Shown in pieces: positions 60,421 to 64,000 of a stretch of 64,000 nt of DNA; positions within the stretch are counted from its first letter, which is position 1; each line of letters opens with the position of its first letter. The stretch is from assembly GCF_000321225.1 (NCBI RefSeq), contig NW_004451403.1:270791-334790 (forward strand), written 5' to 3'. The notes beneath the pieces were generated by a model. The model saw nothing but the letters and a program-made list of their open reading frames with translations. It was not told the origin of the DNA and ran no database searches. Position numbers and translations under genes: made by a program. This DNA is from Odobenus rosmarus divergens (taxonomy: Eukaryota > Chordata > Mammalia > Carnivora > Odobenidae).

Positions 60421-61439
60421 GGTGCGGTGCGCCTTGTTTACCTCAACCCTCACGTCATCCCTCTGCCCACCCACGTTGCGGCCCCGCTGCCGCCTCACTG
60501 TTCTGAGGTAAGCCCCACAGGGCTTCGTCCGGGGGCAAACATCTCAGGATGAGCTCCCGCCAGGCAGGGTGAGGATGTCCCTGACACCCGCAGTGAGCGC
60601 ACCGTGGCTCCCACCACGTGGCGACGCCACGTGCTCGGCCAGGAAGCCCGTCGGTCTGGAGCTGCACCTGCGTCTCACTGACTCCCCACTTCTTCTGAAG
60701 CGCCCATTTTTTTTCTGAGTACCACAGACACTTACGGCATTCGAGAGAACGTGTATCTCTCCTCCTTCCTGGGATTTTGCTTAGGACGGGAAGCCGTGGC
60801 GCCCCACCCCCACTGCCGAAGTCAGGGCCTCACACTGTACGGAAGCAGGTGTGTGTCCCACGGACGGGGCTGACGAGTGGCCCTTCAGAACGTGTCTACG
60901 TGCTCAGCCCGGTTCCTGTGCCACCTTATCGGTCCTCAAAGAGGTCTTGTGCCCCTTCTCTACCTCTTCCCCTTCCTCTACCGGGAATGTTTGTTCGCTG
61001 GACGCGTCCAAGACATCCCTCGCCCTCTCTTCCGTTTCAGACGTCATTTCCTCTTCTTGCTGCTCAGCCTGGGTGCTTTCCAGTCCCCCGTCTCCCTAAT
61101 CCCTGACCCATCCTTCTGCATCCTCTCGTCTGCTGTGGACCCCTCGGCGTGGTCTCCATTTCTGTCACTGTATTCTTCAGCCCCGACTGGCTTTGTTTTG
61201 CATTTCCTGTCTCTGCTGAAGGTCTGAGTTCACCCACCCTTCCCTCCAACCAAGTGAGCATCTGTACGACCGTTAGACTCTCCCTCAGGCACACTGCTTA
61301 CCTCTGCGTCAGGTCGTTCTTCCACCGACGTTGTGTCTTGTTCTTCCGGAGCACAGTCCTCTGTCGACCCATCCTGCTGGACTTTGTGTGTTTTTATGAA
61401 TCCTAAACCTGAGGGAATGGTATTATGCATGCCGGGTGA

Positions 61440-62110
61440 CTGGCTGGCGGGATGGAATTGTGGCTGGTGAAGGCTGGGGGTCGTGGGGCTCTCCGTGCCG
61501 GGCCGCCCTGTGGGATGGCCAGAGCTCCAGCGGTACTGGGCAGGGACAGCCCCGAGGCTCCCCACGCAGAGGGTACTCTGGCAGGACAGCTGGAGCTAAA
61601 GTGGCTACAAACGGAGGGGTCCCAGGACCTCCCCCGTGCGGGCACCCTGACAGGACAGTATGTGCGGGGAAGCGAGCACAGGAGGATGCAGGCTCTGGGC
61701 TCTTGTGCAGGGGGCACCCTGGCGGGACAGCTGAGGCGGGGGCCGCCAGGGTGTTCCAGGCTGTGCAGAGTGCCCTGGCGGGACTGCTATAGCTGAAGTG
61801 GGCACGGGCTGGGAGGGGTCCCTGGACTGTCCATGCAGGGGGCATCCTGACAAGACAGCGGACGGTGGAGTGGGTGCAAGCCGGGATGTCCCAGGTGCTC
61901 AGGGCAGGGGGCGCCCTGGTGGGGTGGCTGGGAGGCCCTGGAGCAGCCGAGCAGGGCATAGGAAGCCAAGGTGGTGAGGGTCTGGAGTGTTCCAGGATGC
62001 AGTAAGCACTGTGCAGGGGTGCCCCAGTGTGCACGGTGCAGGGGCCACCTCTCTGGAGCGGCTGGGGCTGGTGTGGGCTCAGGGACCTGGGCTAGGAGAG
62101 GCGGCAGGCC
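61440..62110. repeat. Degenerate minisatellite, about 68-bp period, 8 or more copies
   Basis: A repeated anchor of the form GGGCACCCTGGCGGGACAGCTG occurs at about 61503, 61571, 61639, 61710, 61769, 61840 and 61909, and again near 62041 (two periods on). Spacing is 59-71, mostly 68-71. Between anchors the unit contains AAGTGGGTACA-GCTGGG-GTCCC-type sequence. The copies are clearly diverged. Confidence 0.85.
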
Positions 62111-62479
62111 AGTCAGGACACCTGGACCCTGCTCCCATCCACACTATCAAGGGGCAGGGGAACGTAAGCCATGACGCTCACCAGCCCTAGCCCCAGAGAG
62201 TTCCAGAAGCTCTCCACAGTCTGGTACAATTTTAAGGGTGTCTCTTTTATGAGCTAGTTGACCTTTTCAACTGTGGCTTTTTTCTGTGCCCTGGGGTGGA
62301 CGCATGTGCTCAAGGTAGTAGTTCACAGCACCGGGGGTGGGGGGTCCTTCCACCGTCATGTCCTCCTCTGTTCACTCTCTGCAGGGTCTCTAGCTCTGTT
62401 GTGCAGAAGCTGCTCAGTCAGCCCTCAGTTCTTCTTCAGGAGGAATTGCTTGGTTAACAGCGCTGGATTTGGGGTGTCC

Positions 62480-62845
62480 CTGGAGGTGGTGAATTCAGGG
62501 TCTTGGACCAGAACCAATCCTGAACACAAACTGATCTGCAAACAGGACCTTTGGCGATGGAATTAAGGGAAGGACCTTGAGATAAAATCATCCTGGATTA
62601 AGCATGTGAGCCCTAACTCCAAGAGCAGAGGGGAAGCCATAGGGAGACCGGCAAGGAGAAGGCCGTGTGACAGTGGAGGCAGAGACTGGAGTGAGGTGGC
62701 CACCAGCCAAAGGACGCCAGGACTGCGGCAAACACTGCAAGCTGGGGATCCCCCTCAGAGCCTGTCTGCACCTGCATTTTGGGCTTCTGGCTCTTATACC
62801 ACTGATGTTATGGTTATGGCAACGGCAGAAAACTAACACAATGGC
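62480..62845 (+). mobile_element. MaLR-type LTR, sense
   Basis: Worn LTR: GGACCTTTGGCGATGGAATTAAGGG, CATCCTGGATTAAGCATGTG, AAGGCCGTGTGACAGTGGAG, then CTCTTATACCACTGATGTTATGGTTATGGC and AACTAACACA at the end. It matches the general plan of MLT1/MST LTRs; the subfamily is undecided. Confidence 0.65.
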
Positions 62846-64000
62846 CTACGCTTTAAAATTACTTGAGGTCAATTATTGATCTTAAAAGCACTACCAACTC
62901 TACTAACAAATACACAAGATGTTGGGAGAGATAACTCAGCAGACGTGATGCCTCATCAGAAACATAAACCAAAGCAAACATCAGATACAAAATGTGGTCA
63001 CTTTTATCCCAAACGAAACAAAGCACAATGAAGCCCTCAAACATAATCGCTGACAAATGATTCCAGGCTGACGTCCTCTGGCATCTCTGTCAGAGTCCCT
63101 GAGCTGTGCGTCCTCGTCGAAGCAGCAGACAGACAGCATTTTAGCTCCTCTCCCCAACGGTGCCACAGTCTCTGCTCTAACAGTTCCTGATGATGGTTTT
63201 CAGTTTTACATCAATTCATCAATGGCTGCCTGTTAAATTTAGATTTTTATCCACACATTTTCCAAAAAAAGATCAAGGGTTATATATTATCTTCTCCTGC
63301 TGGACAAATGTCCACATTCACTCATTTTCCTATTTAAGGTCACTCTTGCATCAGCAATTAGTCTTTCTTACAAAGAGATATTAAAAGGAAAAGTCCAATT
63401 TATTTAAGTTTTTAAGAAAAGATTAAAAGCTTGCTGTTAGGACTAACACTTTATTCCTGAATATTTCCCACAACACACTGAAGGACTCTGACGCAGACGT
63501 GTTATGGGAAGCGGGCGTCCAGCAGGTGGTTGCCATGCAGCCCCACGGTTCACCCAGCAAGGAGACACACTGGCCCCCACACATCATGCGGTTTGGTGAA
63601 GGAAAATGTGGACTTGCAGAGGTTCAGGATGGAGTTTTCCCAGAGATGGGCTGGTGGGTACTCCAACTCCAGCGGCCGCGACATCTGTGAACAGGAAGCA
63701 TAAACGCAGGGCGGGAGAGCACACCCTGGCCCTCACTGACGCCCTGCACACACAGAGCGGACCACCGCCGACAGACTCCCAGCACCAGCCGTGATCCTCA
63801 CACAGCCACCAACCCTATCAAGTCCCCCCACCTCACGTCACGACGCAGGCCCTGACCTGTAATGAAGAAGCAGACCCCACAGCAGTGGCGTACCAGGGAT
63901 CACAGGTCAGGAACAGGCTCAGGAGACAAAGTCAAGAAATTCAAGTGAGCCGCAGATATATCATCTAGGTAAATGGACATATAGGGTAAAGCCCATGACA

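Larger units (their letters stand above)
33425..64000 (-). other. FBXO25: FBXO25 gene, 3' part (eight coding exons and 3' UTR)
   Basis: Gene-level entry. Eight exons with GT-AG splice sites and fully matching phases encode 313 residues, ending in LFKF and a stop. This is F-box only protein 25, the substrate-recognition subunit of an SCF (SKP1-CUL1-F-box) ubiquitin ligase and a paralogue of FBXO32/atrogin-1. Published work places human FBXO25 in the nucleus and gives it transcription-factor substrates such as ELK1. The human protein is about 358-367 residues, so about 45 or more N-terminal residues are missing. Their exons were not found between 57790 and 64000 and should lie beyond the window. 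The gene is tail to tail with TDRP. Confidence 0.95.
57790..64000 (-). other. FBXO25: Partial FBXO25 intron upstream of the first exon in window
   Basis: At least 6.2 kb without an exon that I could find. It holds an L1 3' part, the minisatellite and an LTR (separate entries). The 58500-59340 and 60420-61430 stretches are GC-rich, unclassified. 62850-63500 is AT-rich, unclassified. Confidence 0.75.

Noticed and set aside
61423..62034. 203-codon proline-rich open frame on the minus strand
   Set aside because: It coincides with the 68-bp minisatellite; other frames are open too, so it follows from the repeat composition.
1..64000. CRISPR arrays, operons, prokaryotic ribosome sites, attachment sites
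   Set aside because: The window is mammalian nuclear DNA with split genes and SINE/LINE repeats; no such structures were seen.

Overview
This is a eukaryotic, mammalian window, almost certainly from a carnivore. Most of it is introns and intergenic DNA full of interspersed repeats. At least eight tRNA-derived SINEs are of the Can-SINE (SINEC) type: a head with pol III A and B boxes, a CT-rich middle and an A/T-rich tail. LINE-1 fragments of several ages and MaLR-type LTRs fill much of the rest. The SINE head sequences look like those I associate with arctoid carnivores (bears, seals, mustelids) rather than the classic dog SINEC_Cf head; that species guess is inference only.

Two protein-coding genes are recognisable, both cut by the window and lying tail to tail. 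TDRP (testis development related protein) is on the + strand, with its two downstream coding exons at 21278-21381 and 22526-22871 and a 3' UTR that ends at one of several poly(A) signals between 24158 and 24911. FBXO25 (F-box only protein 25) is on the - strand, with its last eight coding exons between 57789 and 34390 and a 3' UTR running down to about 33425. All exon phases join without a break, giving 149 residues of TDRP and 313 residues of FBXO25. The first coding exon of TDRP and the 5' exons of FBXO25 were not found and should lie outside the window. The same convergent pair sits at human 8p23.3, so this is the syntenic, probably subtelomeric, segment.

Region by region: 1-8250 is mostly one old antisense L1 with nested insertions (three SINEs, a younger L1 with target-site duplications, a short poly(A)-tailed insert and an unclassified insert). 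8250-21277 is probably TDRP intron 1, becoming GC- and CpG-rich and ending in a 250/256-bp tandem duplication just before exon 2. 21278-24911 is the end of TDRP. 24912-33424 is intergenic, with a DNA-transposon fossil and sense L1 fragments. 33425-64000 is FBXO25, with introns holding SINEs, L1 3' ends, an intronic minisatellite of about 68 bp period and an LTR.

I found no prokaryote-type system, CRISPR, operon or new multi-gene module. The most notable items are the tandem duplication upstream of TDRP exon 2, an old internal duplication within the FBXO25 3' UTR in which only the distal copy carries a poly(A) signal, the 68-bp minisatellite, and L1 fossils in FBXO25 introns that look unusually rich in G and C. 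Positions of repeat edges were read by eye and may be off by several bases.
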